Assembly (NCBI RefSeq): GCF_012979275.1
Contig: NZ_JABASZ010000005.1
Location: 1-48,408, forward strand
Direction of reading: 5' to 3'
Length of the DNA: 48,408 nucleotides
DNA from: Pseudopontixanthobacter vadosimaris
GTDB taxonomy: Bacteria > Pseudomonadota > Alphaproteobacteria > Sphingomonadales > Sphingomonadaceae
Below the pieces are notes generated by a model, which did not search any database, had not been told where the DNA came from, and was given only the letters and a program-made list of their open reading frames with translations. Below, piece by piece: positions 17,507 to 27,374 of this stretch; position 1 is the first letter of the stretch, and the number at the start of each line of letters is the position of its first letter. The position numbers were made by a program, and so were the translations under genes.

Positions 17507-19081
17507 TCAACGTTCCTTGGTACTGCCGAATTTCAGATCCTTATGCTTTTCCGCCTGATAACCCACGTCCCACTCGGATTTCGCCATGAAGACCAGATCG
17601 CCATCCCTGTCCTTGGCGAGGTTGGCCCGGTTGAAATTCTCGAAATCGCGCAAGGGTTCTTCCGGGCCGGTGACCCAGCGTGCGGTGGCAAAGGGAGCAG
17701 GCTCCAGAACGGCTTCCACCTTGTATTCGGCGGACAGGCGGGAGATCAGCACCTCGAGCTGCAATTGCCCCACGACGCCGACGATCCACTGGCCGCCGAT
17801 CTCCGGGTAGAACACCTGGATCACGCCTTCTTCCGAAAGATCGTCCAGCGCTTTCCGCAATTGCTTGGTCTTGGTGGGATCTTTCAGAACCACGCGGCGC
17901 AGGATTTCCGGCGCGAAATTGGGCAGTCCGGTAAAGCGGATGCCGTTCTTTTCCGATAGGGTATCGCCCACGCGCAGGGTGCCGTGATTGGGAATGCCGA
18001 TGATGTCGCCCGCTTCGGCCGTATCGGCAATCTCGCGGTCCTGCGCAAAGAACAGGATGGGGGAATGGATGGCGATCGGCTTGCCGAGGCCCGAGGGAGT
18101 CAGCTTCATCCCGCGTTTGAATGTGCCGGAAACCTGCCGCATGAAAGCGATGCGGTCGCGGTGATTGGGGTCCATATTGGCCTGCACCTTGAAGATGAAG
18201 CCGGTGACCTCGTCCCGTTCGGGGGTGACATTTTCCTCACCCGCAGGCTGCGCGCGCGGCGGGGGCGCGAATTGAGAGATCGCCTCGATCAAATCGGTCA
18301 CGCCGAAATTCTTCAGCGCCGATCCGAAATAGACGGGAGTAAGATCGCCATTGCGATAGGCGTCCACGTCGAATTCGGGATAGCCGACCTGCGCCAGTTC
18401 GGCTTCCTCCGCCCATTGTTCCGGCAAGGCGGCATCGGCATCGCGCCTGCCCAGAAATTCGCGGCTCGGTCCCTCGGGGCGGGCAATGGCGCCGGTCGCG
18501 AAATCGAGAATGCCTTCGAACTGGCCGCCCATTCCGACCGGCCAGTTCTGCGGGCTGACATCCAGCGCCAGCATGTCGGCCACCTCGTCCATCAGTTCAA
18601 AGCCGGGCCGCCCTTCGCGGTCCACCTTGTTGATGAAGGTGATGATCGGCACCGAGCGCAACCGGCAGACCTCGAACAATTTACGCGTCTGCGGCTCGAT
18701 ACCCTTCGCGGCATCGATCACCATGATCGCCGAATCTACCGCCGTCAGCGTGCGATAGGTATCCTCGGAGAAATCCTCGTGCCCCGGCGTGTCGAGCAGG
18801 TTGAAGATGACGGAATTGCCGCCGGCATCCTTCCGTTCGAAGGTCATGACCGAACTGGTGACGGAAATGCCGCGCTGCTGTTCGATCTTCATCCAGTCAG
18901 ACCGGGCGCGCCTTGCCTGGCCCCGTGCCTTGACCTCGCCCGCAAGATGGATGGCACCGCCGGTCAGCAGCAGCTTTTCCGTCAGCGTGGTCTTGCCCGC
19001 GTCGGGATGGGAGATAATGGCAAAGGTGCGGCGCGACGCGTTGCCGGAGGCAGCGGGCGAGTGGGACGTGTTATCGGACAT
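17507..19081 (-). CDS. prfC: Peptide chain release factor 3
   Basis: RF3 is the GTPase that recycles RF1 and RF2 from terminated ribosomes. The 524-residue protein shows the P-loop S24-H-P-D-A-G-K-T-T, the switch II motif D97-T-P-G-H-E-D-F, and N151-K-V-D. The R-R-T-F-A-I-I-S-H-P-D entry and the G-M-K-L-T-P-S-G stretch are RF3 traits that separate it from EF-G. Length is normal. The ATG at 19081 has no Shine-Dalgarno sequence; instead a GC-rich inverted repeat ends three bases upstream (see 19085-19109). Confidence 0.95.
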   Translation of the reverse strand: MSDNTSHSPAASGNASRRTFAIISHPDAGKTTLTEKLLLTGGAIHLAGEVKARGQARRARSDWMKIEQQRGISVTSSVMTFERKDAGGNSVIFNLLDTPGHEDFSEDTYRTLTAVDSAIMVIDAAKGIEPQTRKLFEVCRLRSVPIITFINKVDREGRPGFELMDEVADMLALDVSPQNWPVGMGGQFEGILDFATGAIARPEGPSREFLGRRDADAALPEQWAEEAELAQVGYPEFDVDAYRNGDLTPVYFGSALKNFGVTDLIEAISQFAPPPRAQPAGEENVTPERDEVTGFIFKVQANMDPNHRDRIAFMRQVSGTFKRGMKLTPSGLGKPIAIHSPILFFAQDREIADTAEAGDIIGIPNHGTLRVGDTLSEKNGIRFTGLPNFAPEILRRVVLKDPTKTKQLRKALDDLSEEGVIQVFYPEIGGQWIVGVVGQLQLEVLISRLSAEYKVEAVLEPAPFATARWVTGPEEPLRDFENFNRANLAKDRDGDLVFMAKSEWDVGYQAEKHKDLKFGSTKER

Positions 19082-19084
19082 GGT

Positions 19085-19109
19085 GGCGGGCGATTACTAT
19101 GCGCCCGCC
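19085..19109 (-). promoter_or_regulatory. GC hairpin immediately upstream of the prfC start codon
   Basis: On the minus strand GGCGGGCG, a 9-base loop, and CGCCCGCC precede ACC-ATG of prfC. It may end the pheST transcript (its stop is 47 bases upstream) or occlude the prfC ribosome site. No T run follows, so a normal intrinsic terminator is unlikely. Confidence 0.45.
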
Positions 19110-19155
19110 CATGCGTCCAGCGTCAGCGACGATGCCGACCTGAGTCCGCCCACCT

Positions 19156-21558
19156 CTAGCCGCGCAACCGGGCACCGATCTTCTCCGCTGCCTTCACCAC
19201 GCGGTCCGAAGTGGCCTTGATCTCGGCATCGGTAAAGCTTTTCGCTCCCGGTTGCAGGGTGATCTCCACTGCCAGCGACTTTTGTCCTTCCGGCACGCCT
19301 TGCCCGGTAAACTGATCGAAGATGCGCGCATTCACGATCGCCGCCTTGTCGGCCCCGCGTACAGCGCGCAGCAGATCGCGCGCAGCGACATTTTCCGGCA
19401 GGAGGAACGCGAAATCGCGACTGATCGCCTGCAGGGCCGGAGGTTCGAAAACACTTCGCGCGAAAGTCGCCGCACCCTTGCGGGCAGGTATGGCATCGAG
19501 GAAAATCTCCGCCGCCGCGGCCGGGCCGTTCAAGTCGAACTGCCCGAGCAGCGCGGGGTGAAGCGCACCGAAGCGCGCCAGGACATTCCTGGGGCCGAGC
19601 CGCAGGGTGGCGGACTGGCCGGGGTGGAACTGAGCGCCCGCATCGCCCATCACCATCAATTTGTCGACGGGCGCCCCCGCTTCGGCCAGCAGTTCCATCG
19701 CCGCTGCCTTGGCGTCGAAAGCATCGAATGGCTGCGCCCTGCCCGCCGCCCAGTCGCGCGAGGATTTCTCGCCCGCAAGCACCACGCCCAGGGCCTGGCG
19801 TTCATCGCTCGATCCGTCCGCAGCGCGGAAGTAGCGCCGGCCCAGTTCGAAGAGCCGCGTTCCCGCAGCGCCGCGATCGGCATTCCGCTTCGCCGCAGCG
19901 ATCAGGCCGGGCAACAGTGAGGGGCGCATGGCCTTCAGTTCCTCGCTGATGGGATTGTCGAGTACCCAGAGCGCCTGACCGTCTTCGGCAAACAGCGCCG
20001 CCTGTTCTTCGGGCAGGAAGGACCACGTAATGGCCTCGTGCAGCCCCCTTGCAGCGGCGGCGCGGCGGAGGCGGCGCTCCATCTTCTGCTGCGGAGTCGC
20101 GACCGGCCTGGCCACACCCTCTGCACGAGGCAGCGCGACGCTTCCCACCCGGTCGATCCCGTGGATGCGAACCACTTCCTCGACCAGATCGGCTGGTCCT
20201 TCGACATCGTGGCGGCGCGGCGGAACGGTGACGGTCCAGCCGGCATCGCCGCGTGTCACACCGAAATCGAGGCTCTGCAAAATGCGGGCCTGCTCATCGG
20301 CAGCCACGGTCACGCCGCCCAGCCGCCGGGTCAGATCGGGGTCGAATGCCAGCTGCATCGGCGTTGCCGGAGCCTCGCCTGCCCGCGTCACCTGCGAGGG
20401 CACCCCGCCGCAGCTGTCCACGATCAATCCGGTGAGCAGCGCCATCCCCTCGTCCAGAAAGGCAGGGTCGACGCCCCGCTCGAAGCGGGTGCGCGCATCC
20501 GAGGTGAGGCCAAGTCGCCGCCCCGTTCGCCCGATCGTCTCGGGATCGAAATAAGCAATTTCCAGCAGGAGATCACTCGTATCCGCCGTGACGCCCGACT
20601 CCTCGCCGCCCATGATGCCGGCGATGTCGTGAACGGTCCGCTGATCGGCGATGACGGTCATGGATTTGTCGAGCGTATAGGTCTTCTCGTTCAGCGCCTC
20701 GACCGTCTCGCCCTCGTCTGCGCGGCGGGCGACCATCGGGCCGGACAGCTTCGCCAGATCATAGGCGTGAGCCGGACGCCCGTAAGCGAGCATCAGGTAA
20801 TTGGTGATGTCCACGACGGCGGAAATCGGGCGCTGGCCGGCCGAAAGCAGGCGCTGCTGCATCCATTCGGGCGAGGAACCGTTGCTGACGCCCCTGATCG
20901 TCCGCCCGTAGAAGGCGGGGCAGCCTTCCGTATCGGCAATCTCGATCCCGATGGCGCATTCGCCGCTGGCTGTCACTTCGGGCACGGCAAGGGGCTTCAA
21001 CCGCCCCAGCCCAGCTGCCGCCAAATCGCGGGCGATGCCATATACGCCCATGCAATCGGGACGGTTGGGCGTGATCGCCACGTCGAAAACGGGGCTCGCG
21101 CCGCGATAATCGGCAAAGCTGGTGCCGACCGGCGCATCCTGCGGCAATTCGATGATGCCGTCATGCTCGTCACCCAGTTCCAGTTCGCGCACCGAACACA
21201 TCATGCCGTTCGATTCCACGCCGCGTATCGCGCTGCGGCGCAGTTCCATGCCGTTTGCCGGCACCACGGCGCCAGGCAGGCCCAGCACGCCCTTCATGCC
21301 CGCACGCGCGTTAGGTGCGCCGCAGACCACCGTCAGCGGATCGCCGGAACCGGCATCTACCGTCAGCACCTGCAACTTGTCCGCATCAGGGTGCGGGGCG
21401 GCGGTCAGGACTTCGGCCACGCGGAAGCCGGAAAGCCTTTCGGACGGATCCTCGATGCCTTCGACCTCGATGCCGATGGCGTTCAGCTTCGCCGCGATGG
21501 TGGGGGTGTCGGCGTCGGTTTCAAGGTGATCCTTCAGCCATTCGAGAGAAAATTTCAT
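19156..21558 (-). CDS. pheT: Phenylalanine-tRNA ligase beta subunit
   Basis: This 800-residue beta subunit forms the alpha2-beta2 enzyme with PheS. It starts [12 protein letters not shown] and has the EMAP-like tRNA-binding domain (residues about 40-150, with H-P[11 protein letters not shown]), the B3/B4 editing region with F-Y-G-R-T-I-R-G, the B5 domain, and a C-terminal anticodon-binding domain ending in [10 protein letters not shown] 21558 overlaps the pheS stop by four bases (ATGA), which fixes the start although the frame is open upstream to 21723. Confidence 0.96.
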   Translation of the reverse strand: MKFSLEWLKDHLETDADTPTIAAKLNAIGIEVEGIEDPSERLSGFRVAEVLTAAPHPDADKLQVLTVDAGSGDPLTVVCGAPNARAGMKGVLGLPGAVVPANGMELRRSAIRGVESNGMMCSVRELELGDEHDGIIELPQDAPVGTSFADYRGASPVFDVAITPNRPDCMGVYGIARDLAAAGLGRLKPLAVPEVTASGECAIGIEIADTEGCPAFYGRTIRGVSNGSSPEWMQQRLLSAGQRPISAVVDITNYLMLAYGRPAHAYDLAKLSGPMVARRADEGETVEALNEKTYTLDKSMTVIADQRTVHDIAGIMGGEESGVTADTSDLLLEIAYFDPETIGRTGRRLGLTSDARTRFERGVDPAFLDEGMALLTGLIVDSCGGVPSQVTRAGEAPATPMQLAFDPDLTRRLGGVTVAADEQARILQSLDFGVTRGDAGWTVTVPPRRHDVEGPADLVEEVVRIHGIDRVGSVALPRAEGVARPVATPQQKMERRLRRAAAARGLHEAITWSFLPEEQAALFAEDGQALWVLDNPISEELKAMRPSLLPGLIAAAKRNADRGAAGTRLFELGRRYFRAADGSSDERQALGVVLAGEKSSRDWAAGRAQPFDAFDAKAAAMELLAEAGAPVDKLMVMGDAGAQFHPGQSATLRLGPRNVLARFGALHPALLGQFDLNGPAAAAEIFLDAIPARKGAATFARSVFEPPALQAISRDFAFLLPENVAARDLLRAVRGADKAAIVNARIFDQFTGQGVPEGQKSLAVEITLQPGAKSFTDAEIKATSDRVVKAAEKIGARLRG

Positions 21559-22694
21559 GCCCTTGCTCCCACGCCGCCGGAAAGGGTGGGCTGGTCGAAG
21601 GCGCTGAAGCCGTAATGATGCAGCCAGCGAGCATCCCCGTCGAAAAAGGCGCGCAGATCGTTCATCCCGTATTTCAGCATCGCCAGCCGGTCGACGCCGG
21701 TGCCGAAGGCGAAGCCCTGCCATTCCGCCGGGTCGAGGCCTGCAGCTTCCAGCACGCGCGCATTCACCATGCCGCTGCCGAGCACTTCCATCCAGCCGCT
21801 CGCGCCCCCGTTCACCCCGGCATCCCCGCCGTCAGGGTCAGGCGACCCGCCGACGACGCGGCGGCCGTTTTCCATGGTCCAGCCGATATCGACCTCGACG
21901 CTCGGTTCGGTAAAGGGGAAATAGGAGGGGCGCAGACGCAGGACGATGTCGTCGCGTTCGAAAAACGCCTTGAGAAAGGTTTCCAGCGTCCATTTCAGAT
22001 GGCCGAGGTGAATGTCGCGGTCGATCACCAGCCCTTCGATCTGGTGGAACATGGGGGTGTGCGTCGCATCGCTGTCGCTGCGATAGACCCGCCCCGGCGC
22101 GATGATCCGCAGGGGCGGGCCTTCGGCCATCATCGTGCGGATCTGCACGGGCGAGGTATGCGTGCGCAGCACCATGCGGCGAGATTCGCCGTCGCCTGCC
22201 TCGAGCCGGTCGGGGAAATAGAACGTGTCGTGCATCGCCCGCGCCGGATGGCTTTCCGGCATGTTGAGCGCGGTGAAATTGTGCCAGTCGTCCTCGATCT
22301 CAGGGCCGGTCTTCACGGCGAAACCGAGGTCGGCGAAGATCTCCGCGAGTTCATCCATCACCTGCGATACCGGATGCACGCTGCCCTGCGGGGTTTCGGG
22401 CGCGGGCAGCGACAGATCCAGCCGCTCGCTGGCCAGCCGCACGTCCAGCGCCGCCTGTTCCAGCGCATCCTTTCGCGCGGCGACCGCCTCGGCCACATCG
22501 CCGCGAAGGCCGTTCAGCCGCGGCCCTTCGCTCTGCCGTTCCTCGGGGCTCATCTTGCCCAGCGTCTTCATCAGCAGCGAGATGCTGCCCTGCTTGCCAA
22601 GGAACGCAACGCGCAATTGGTCCAGCGCTTCAAGGCTGTCGGATGCGGCGATCTGCGCCATGGCGTCGGCGCGAAGCTGGTCGATATCGGCCAT
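21555..22694 (-). CDS. pheS: Phenylalanine-tRNA ligase alpha subunit
   Basis: This 379-residue catalytic subunit has an N-terminal coiled-coil arm (residues about 1-95) that contacts tRNA, and class II motifs: H-P-x-x-Q-V-M-D-E-L (motif 1), R-T-H-T-S-P-V-Q (motif 2 region), F-T-E-P-S-V-E-V-D, and motif 3 [13 protein letters not shown]. An unusual insertion near residues 305-318 ([15 protein letters not shown]) is longer than in most relatives and sits at the end of a surface loop before [10 protein letters not shown]. Otherwise normal. Confidence 0.96.
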   Translation of the reverse strand: MADIDQLRADAMAQIAASDSLEALDQLRVAFLGKQGSISLLMKTLGKMSPEERQSEGPRLNGLRGDVAEAVAARKDALEQAALDVRLASERLDLSLPAPETPQGSVHPVSQVMDELAEIFADLGFAVKTGPEIEDDWHNFTALNMPESHPARAMHDTFYFPDRLEAGDGESRRMVLRTHTSPVQIRTMMAEGPPLRIIAPGRVYRSDSDATHTPMFHQIEGLVIDRDIHLGHLKWTLETFLKAFFERDDIVLRLRPSYFPFTEPSVEVDIGWTMENGRRVVGGSPDPDGGDAGVNGGASGWMEVLGSGMVNARVLEAAGLDPAEWQGFAFGTGVDRLAMLKYGMNDLRAFFDGDARWLHHYGFSAFDQPTLSGGVGARA

Positions 22695-22791
22695 CGGGTC
22701 TTTCGTTCTGTCAGCGGTGGAGAGCTATGCGCGCTGTCTAGCACCGCCGCGACAAAGGGCAACATGGCGGATGGCAGCGATGCGGCCCGCT

Positions 22792-24057
22792 TCAGTCGAC
22801 CCAATCTTCCCGCAGATGCTTCGCGGCAAGTGCCATCAACAGCGCGGCAAGCAGATAGAAGCCGAGCGCGCCGATCATCGAATAACGCAGCGCTTCCGCA
22901 CCATACTCCGCCGTCATCGCATCGGAAACCGCGCCGAGGATCAGCGACCCGAAACCCAGGCCGATCAGATTGTTGATGAACAGGAAACTCGCCGAAGCCG
23001 TCGCCCGCATGGTCGCGGGCACCAGGTGCTGCACGGCCGACAGGACCGGCCCCAGCCAGACATAGGCCAGCGCCTGAGGCACCAGGAACAGCGCGAGGGC
23101 AAGGGGAACCGACGTGGTCATCAGGCCCGCAGCAAACAGCGGTACGGCCAGCACGAAGGCGATGGCGGGCACGCGCGCATAGGCTGCCCTGTCGCGCCCA
23201 CCCATCCGGTCGCCCAGCCATCCGCCAGCCAGCACGCCCGCGCTGCCGCCGATCAGCAGCACGGCGCCGATGAATTGCGACGTCTCGATCAGCGTCAGCC
23301 CGAAACTGCGCTGCATCAGGCTGGGCAGCCAGAAGGCGAGACCATACCCGCAGATGGAACTGAACGATGCTCCGAAGGCGAGGAGCCAGAAACTGGCTTT
23401 ACGCGATACGATCCCGAACACCGTTCCAAAGGCGGGGCGCGCCGGATCGGTGGCAGCATCGCCGAACCCGCCGCGCGGCGCGTCTTTCACGATCATCTTG
23501 AAGGGAATTGCGATCAGCACACCAGCGAGGCCGACAGCGATGAAGGCCGTCCGCCATTCCACCGCCGTGGCGATATAGCCGCCGAACAAGACGCCCGCCG
23601 CCGATCCGAGCGGGATACCGAGCGAATAGATCGACAGCGCCCGTGCCCGCTGGCTTTGCGGGAAATAATCCGCAATCATGGCATAACTTGGCGCGACCCC
23701 GCCCGCTTCGCCGACGCCGACACCGAGGCGGAACAGGAACATCTGCCAGAAATTGCCGGCGATGCCGCACAGGGCCGTGAACCCGCTCCAGACCGCGAGC
23801 GACAGGGTAATGACCCAGCTTCGGCTGGTCCGGTCGGCGAGCAGGGACAGCGGAATCGCGAGGGTCGAATAGAGGAACGCAAAGGCAATCCCGCCCAGCG
23901 CGCCGAGTTCGGTATCGCTGAGGCCGAGATCCGCCTTGATCGGCACCGCCAGGATGGAGAGGATCTGCCGGTCGAGAAAATTGAAGATATAGACGAGCAG
24001 CAGCATCGCCAGGACGCCAGCGCGGCGGCCGGACGATGGAAGGGCGGCACTGGCCAT
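22792..24057 (-). CDS. MFS transporter, spinster-like, next to a TonB receptor
   Basis: This 421-residue MFS carrier has 12 predicted helices and starts with the motif V-Y-I-F-N-F-L-D-R-Q-I-L-S-I-L-A, nearly identical to that of the first MFS (F-V-D-R-Q-I-L-S-I-L-A). The loop between helices 2 and 3 has L-L-A-D-R-T-S-R-S-W-V. ATG 24057 has AGGAAA seven bases upstream; an upstream ATG at 24090 lacks this. It follows the TonB-dependent receptor with a 59-base spacer that contains a hairpin. The pair suggests one uptake route: outer membrane by the receptor, inner membrane by this carrier. Substrate unknown. Confidence 0.9.
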   Translation of the reverse strand: MASAALPSSGRRAGVLAMLLLVYIFNFLDRQILSILAVPIKADLGLSDTELGALGGIAFAFLYSTLAIPLSLLADRTSRSWVITLSLAVWSGFTALCGIAGNFWQMFLFRLGVGVGEAGGVAPSYAMIADYFPQSQRARALSIYSLGIPLGSAAGVLFGGYIATAVEWRTAFIAVGLAGVLIAIPFKMIVKDAPRGGFGDAATDPARPAFGTVFGIVSRKASFWLLAFGASFSSICGYGLAFWLPSLMQRSFGLTLIETSQFIGAVLLIGGSAGVLAGGWLGDRMGGRDRAAYARVPAIAFVLAVPLFAAGLMTTSVPLALALFLVPQALAYVWLGPVLSAVQHLVPATMRATASASFLFINNLIGLGFGSLILGAVSDAMTAEYGAEALRYSMIGALGFYLLAALLMALAAKHLREDWVD

Positions 24058-24075
24058 AGCAAATTTCCTTGAAGC

Positions 24076-24104
24076 AGGGGCCGCATCCACTCGGCGCGGC
24101 CCCT
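24076..24104 (-). terminator. Hairpin between the TonB receptor and MFS genes
   Basis: AGGGGCCGC (24076-24084) pairs with GCGGCCCCT (24096-24104) over an 11-base loop. It could terminate part of the transcripts from the receptor gene or protect the receptor mRNA. On the minus strand no T run follows, so full termination is not expected. Confidence 0.5.
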
Positions 24105-24116
24105 TTATCTGTCGGT

Positions 24117-26516
24117 TCAGAACTTGATGCCCGCAGTCACAAACACCTGGCGCGGACTGCCGTAATAGGCGGTCAGGATGCCCTCTGCTCCCAAAGTCGA
24201 GGTATAGGGGCTGCCCGTGCGCGGATTGGGAATGAATTCACCCGTGTCGGGGTTCTGCGCCAGGAAGCTGTAGCCCGATACGATGTATTCCTTGTCGAAC
24301 AGATTGCGCCCATGCAGGCCCAGCGTGAACTGATCGCCCGGCGCGTGCCAGACGATATTGGCATTGACCAGCGCATAGCCCGGCTGGTCGAGCAGCGGAT
24401 TGCGTAGTTCGAACTGCTGCGTGCTGCTGCGGTACGATACCGTGGCGCTGGTATCGACATAGCCTTCGCCCACCGGCAGCGACACCAGCGCCGTGCCGCT
24501 GGTGGTCCATTCCGGCGTGTTCTGGAAGGCGCGGTCGTCGGCAACGTCGATGCCCCGTGCATCGATGAACTGCAGATATTCGGCGTCGAGATAGCCTGCT
24601 GATCCGGACAGGCTGAACCGGCTCGATGGTCCCGCGAAATTCCGCGCGACCACGGCGTTCGCTTCCAGTTCGATGCCCTGGATGCGCGCCTCGCCCGCAT
24701 TGGTGGTGATGCCGGCGAAGGTCTGCTGCCCATTCACCACCGTGCCGACCGAACCCGGAATCTGCACGTCGGTATAGTCCGACCGGAACGCTGCCAGTGC
24801 CACATTCACCCGGTCGGCGAACAGCGATGCCTTGTAGCCCACCTCGTAGGAATCGACGGTTTCCGGCTCGAAGGTGAAGAACTGGAAGATATCGTCGTAA
24901 TCCCCCCCGGCCCCGCCGACGCCGTCACCATCGAGATCGGGCGCGGCGATGCCGACACCGCGCGGGTCGAAGCCGCCGCCCTTGAAGCCCTTGGAATAGC
25001 TTGCATAGAACAGCTGATCCTCGGTCGGTTCGTAGCTGAGCGATGCGCGCGGCGTGAACCGCTTGAAATCGCGGGTCCCTTCAAAGTCGGTCTGCTGCAC
25101 GAACAAGGTGCCATTGCCGCCGAAGAAAGGCGACGCGCCGCCCAGATACAGGGCGCGGTTAACCTGCGATGTGCGTTCATCCCAGGTATAACGCGCACCA
25201 AGCGACAGGCTGAACTGCGAAGTGAAATCATAGGTTGCATCGGCGAAGATCGCGTAGGTTTCTGTATCCACATCGCCGGCTGTCAGGGCAGTGACGCCGC
25301 CCGGCAGGCGCACGTCAAACACCGTGCGCGCATTGGCGTTGAGGTAATAGGCGCCGATCAACCCGTTCAGCGCACCATATTCGAACAATGCCTGCACTTC
25401 CTGGCTGAACTGTTCATTGTTGTAGAAGGCGGGCACATCGACATCGACAGCGGGCAGCGCGTCGAAATCGATCGGCGTGCCGCTGTCGTCCTTGCGGAAG
25501 CCGGTAATGGAACGCAGCGTGACGAAGTCGCTCGCCTGCAATTCGGCAAACAGCGATCCGCCGTAGGCGACGACGTCCTGTTCGGGTTCCTGCAAGCCGC
25601 CGCGCGTATCGAAGACATCGTCCAGCGGCGGGATACCGCTGGCGAGGCCGGCTATCAGCCGGTGACCGCCCCGCGCATTGCTGTTGTCGTCGGTGTAATC
25701 GCCCGACAGCCGGACGAAGACGGGGCCGCGGTCATATTCGACCGTGCCGCGTATCGCGCGGATCTGCTTGTCGTAATTTTCCTCCCCCGTGGTAAGATTG
25801 GTGCCGAAGCCTTCGCGGGACAGGACCGCGCCGCCGCCACCGATGGCAAGGCCGCTGTCACCGATGGGCAGGGCGAAGCTGGCGGTAAGATCGGCCTGGT
25901 CATAGGTGCCGTAAGTCGCGCGCAGATTCAGCCGGGGCGTATCGCCAAGCCGCCGGCTGACATATTTGATCGCGCCGCCGATGGTGTTGCGCCCGTACAG
26001 CGTTCCCTGCGGCCCGCGCAGCACCTCGATCCGTTCGAGATCGTAGATTTCGAGCACGGCAGCCTGCGGGCGGTTGAGATAGACATCGTCCAGATAGATG
26101 CCGACCCCTGCCTCGAACCCGGCGACGGGGTCCTGCTGGCCGACACCGCGGATGAACGCGGTCAGGGTGGAGTTGGTACCGCGCGATGCTTCCAGCGTGA
26201 CGCTCGGCGTCGTCTGCGCGATGTCGGTGATGTCGAGAGCGCCGGACTGCTCCAGCTGTTCGCCGGAAAAAGCGGTGATGGCGATCGGCACGTCCTGCAG
26301 CTGCTCCTCGCGGCGGCGGGCGGTCACGACGATAACGCTGCCGGCGTCGCTCGCGACACGGAGTTCAGGGTCTGCAACGGGGTCCGAGGATGCCGATACC
26401 ACTTCGGTCAGATCGTCATCCGGCAGCACCTGCGCTGCGGCGGGCGTAGCCGAAAGAGCGCTGATACCCGCGCCGGTCAGCAGGACCGCGCGCCATTGTG
26501 CTGTCGAAAGTGCCAT
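24117..26516 (-). CDS. TonB-dependent receptor
   Basis: This 799-residue outer membrane receptor starts with a signal peptide, then a short linker, and a plug domain beginning V-I-V-V-T-A-R-R-R-E-E (TonB-box-like region about residue 60). Plug motifs L-Q-D-V-P-I-A-I-T-A-F-S and I-E-V-L-R-G-P-Q-G-T-L-Y-G-R-N-T-I-G-G-A-I are classical. The rest is the 22-strand barrel, ending in I-K-F with the C-terminal aromatic residue needed for insertion. It is of the oxidative or generic sphingomonad type rather than a recognisable siderophore receptor; the substrate cannot be read from sequence. Its promoter is overlapped by the palindrome at 26581-26602 next to tetR, indicating local repression. Confidence 0.94.
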   Translation of the reverse strand: MALSTAQWRAVLLTGAGISALSATPAAAQVLPDDDLTEVVSASSDPVADPELRVASDAGSVIVVTARRREEQLQDVPIAITAFSGEQLEQSGALDITDIAQTTPSVTLEASRGTNSTLTAFIRGVGQQDPVAGFEAGVGIYLDDVYLNRPQAAVLEIYDLERIEVLRGPQGTLYGRNTIGGAIKYVSRRLGDTPRLNLRATYGTYDQADLTASFALPIGDSGLAIGGGGAVLSREGFGTNLTTGEENYDKQIRAIRGTVEYDRGPVFVRLSGDYTDDNSNARGGHRLIAGLASGIPPLDDVFDTRGGLQEPEQDVVAYGGSLFAELQASDFVTLRSITGFRKDDSGTPIDFDALPAVDVDVPAFYNNEQFSQEVQALFEYGALNGLIGAYYLNANARTVFDVRLPGGVTALTAGDVDTETYAIFADATYDFTSQFSLSLGARYTWDERTSQVNRALYLGGASPFFGGNGTLFVQQTDFEGTRDFKRFTPRASLSYEPTEDQLFYASYSKGFKGGGFDPRGVGIAAPDLDGDGVGGAGGDYDDIFQFFTFEPETVDSYEVGYKASLFADRVNVALAAFRSDYTDVQIPGSVGTVVNGQQTFAGITTNAGEARIQGIELEANAVVARNFAGPSSRFSLSGSAGYLDAEYLQFIDARGIDVADDRAFQNTPEWTTSGTALVSLPVGEGYVDTSATVSYRSSTQQFELRNPLLDQPGYALVNANIVWHAPGDQFTLGLHGRNLFDKEYIVSGYSFLAQNPDTGEFIPNPRTGSPYTSTLGAEGILTAYYGSPRQVFVTAGIKF

Positions 26517-26570
26517 CGAAATTCCCCTCTGCGATATGATCGGGCGAATGTATTACGCCTCTGCAATTCG

Positions 26571-26599
26571 CTCATAATGAGAGTTGAACCATCTTTCAA
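26571..26599 (-). promoter_or_regulatory. Promoter of the TonB receptor gene
   Basis: On the minus strand TTGAAA (26599-26594) and TATGAG (26576-26571) are separated by exactly 17 bases, resembling -35 and -10 elements. The -35 element and most of the spacer lie inside the inverted repeat at 26581-26602, so binding there would block polymerase. Confidence 0.6.
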
Positions 26600-26602
26600 C
26601 TC
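26581..26602. promoter_or_regulatory. Candidate TetR operator, perfect 8-bp inverted repeat
   Basis: GAGTTGAA-N6-TTCAACTC is a perfect 22-bp dyad in the 162-base divergent region between the TonB receptor and the TetR gene. Size and symmetry suit a TetR dimer. It covers the receptor's -35/spacer region and also has TTGAAC with 17 bases to a weak -10 in the tetR direction, so it may control both. Confidence 0.7.
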
Positions 26603-26678
26603 CTGTTAGGCAGCAAGTCGTCGGGAGGCGTCACTGGAAAGACACGCTGCAGAGCCGGCAGGTCTCAAGGGGATGAAC

Positions 26679-27320
26679 ATGGAAGAAACCGGGGACGCTG
26701 CCGAAGCCGGTGCCGAATCGGCGAAACAGCCGCGGACCGAACGTGGCCGTCGCACGAAGCGCAAGCTGCTGGACGCGGCGGCGCAGGAATTCGCCGAAAA
26801 AGGATTTCACGAAGCCTCGATCAGTTCGATCACCCGTCTTGCGGGAACCGCGCTGGGCACATTCTACACCTATTTCGATACCAAGGACGCGATCTTCCGG
26901 GCGCTGGTGCGCGACATGTCGCGGCAGGTGGGGCGCAAGGCGCTGGCAACGATCGGAGGGGAGACAGGTGCGCTTGCAATCGAGCGGCTGGCCCTTGAAA
27001 GTTTTCTGGAATTCGCGCGGGAGCACAAGGAGATATACCGCATCATCGACGAGGCCGAATTCGTCGATCCGGCGAGCTACCGGCATCATTACGAAACCAT
27101 TGCCAGCCGGATCGAGGGGCGCCTGCGTGCAGGCGCGAATTCCGGGGAACTGCGGGATGACGTCGGCGAAATGCACGCCTGGGCCATCATGGGTATGAAT
27201 GTGTTCCTGGGCCTGCGCTATTTCGTCTGGGGCAGCGACGGCGATCCGGAAGACCTCGCCGCCCGCGCCAACCGCTTCATCGCCGCAGGCATCGCGGCGG
27301 AGAAAATGAGAGGGTCCTGA
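26679..27320 (+). CDS. TetR/AcrR-family transcriptional regulator
   Basis: This 213-residue regulator has the TetR N-terminal helix-turn-helix, about residues 25-70: R-R-T-K-R-K-L-L-D-A-A-A-Q-E-F-A-E-K-G-F, then I-T-R-L-A-G-T-A-L-G-T-F-Y-T-Y-F (recognition helix) and D-T-K-D-A-I-F. The C-terminal half is an unshared ligand-binding domain. Two ATGs, 26673 and 26679, compete; the second has AAGGGG at proper spacing, so I used it. It is divergent from the TonB receptor and MFS pair, and the palindrome between them is its likely operator. The inducer is probably the transported compound or its product. Confidence 0.93.
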   Translation: MEETGDAAEAGAESAKQPRTERGRRTKRKLLDAAAQEFAEKGFHEASISSITRLAGTALGTFYTYFDTKDAIFRALVRDMSRQVGRKALATIGGETGALAIERLALESFLEFAREHKEIYRIIDEAEFVDPASYRHHYETIASRIEGRLRAGANSGELRDDVGEMHAWAIMGMNVFLGLRYFVWGSDGDPEDLAARANRFIAAGIAAEKMRGS

Positions 27321-27374
27321 GAAGGCCTGCTCCGGCCATGCTCATGTCAAGGGTGATGGAGCAGTGCTGTAGGT

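Noticed and set aside
20038-21615. 525-codon ORF opposite pheT
   Set aside because: Antisense frame of a high-GC gene with no domain.
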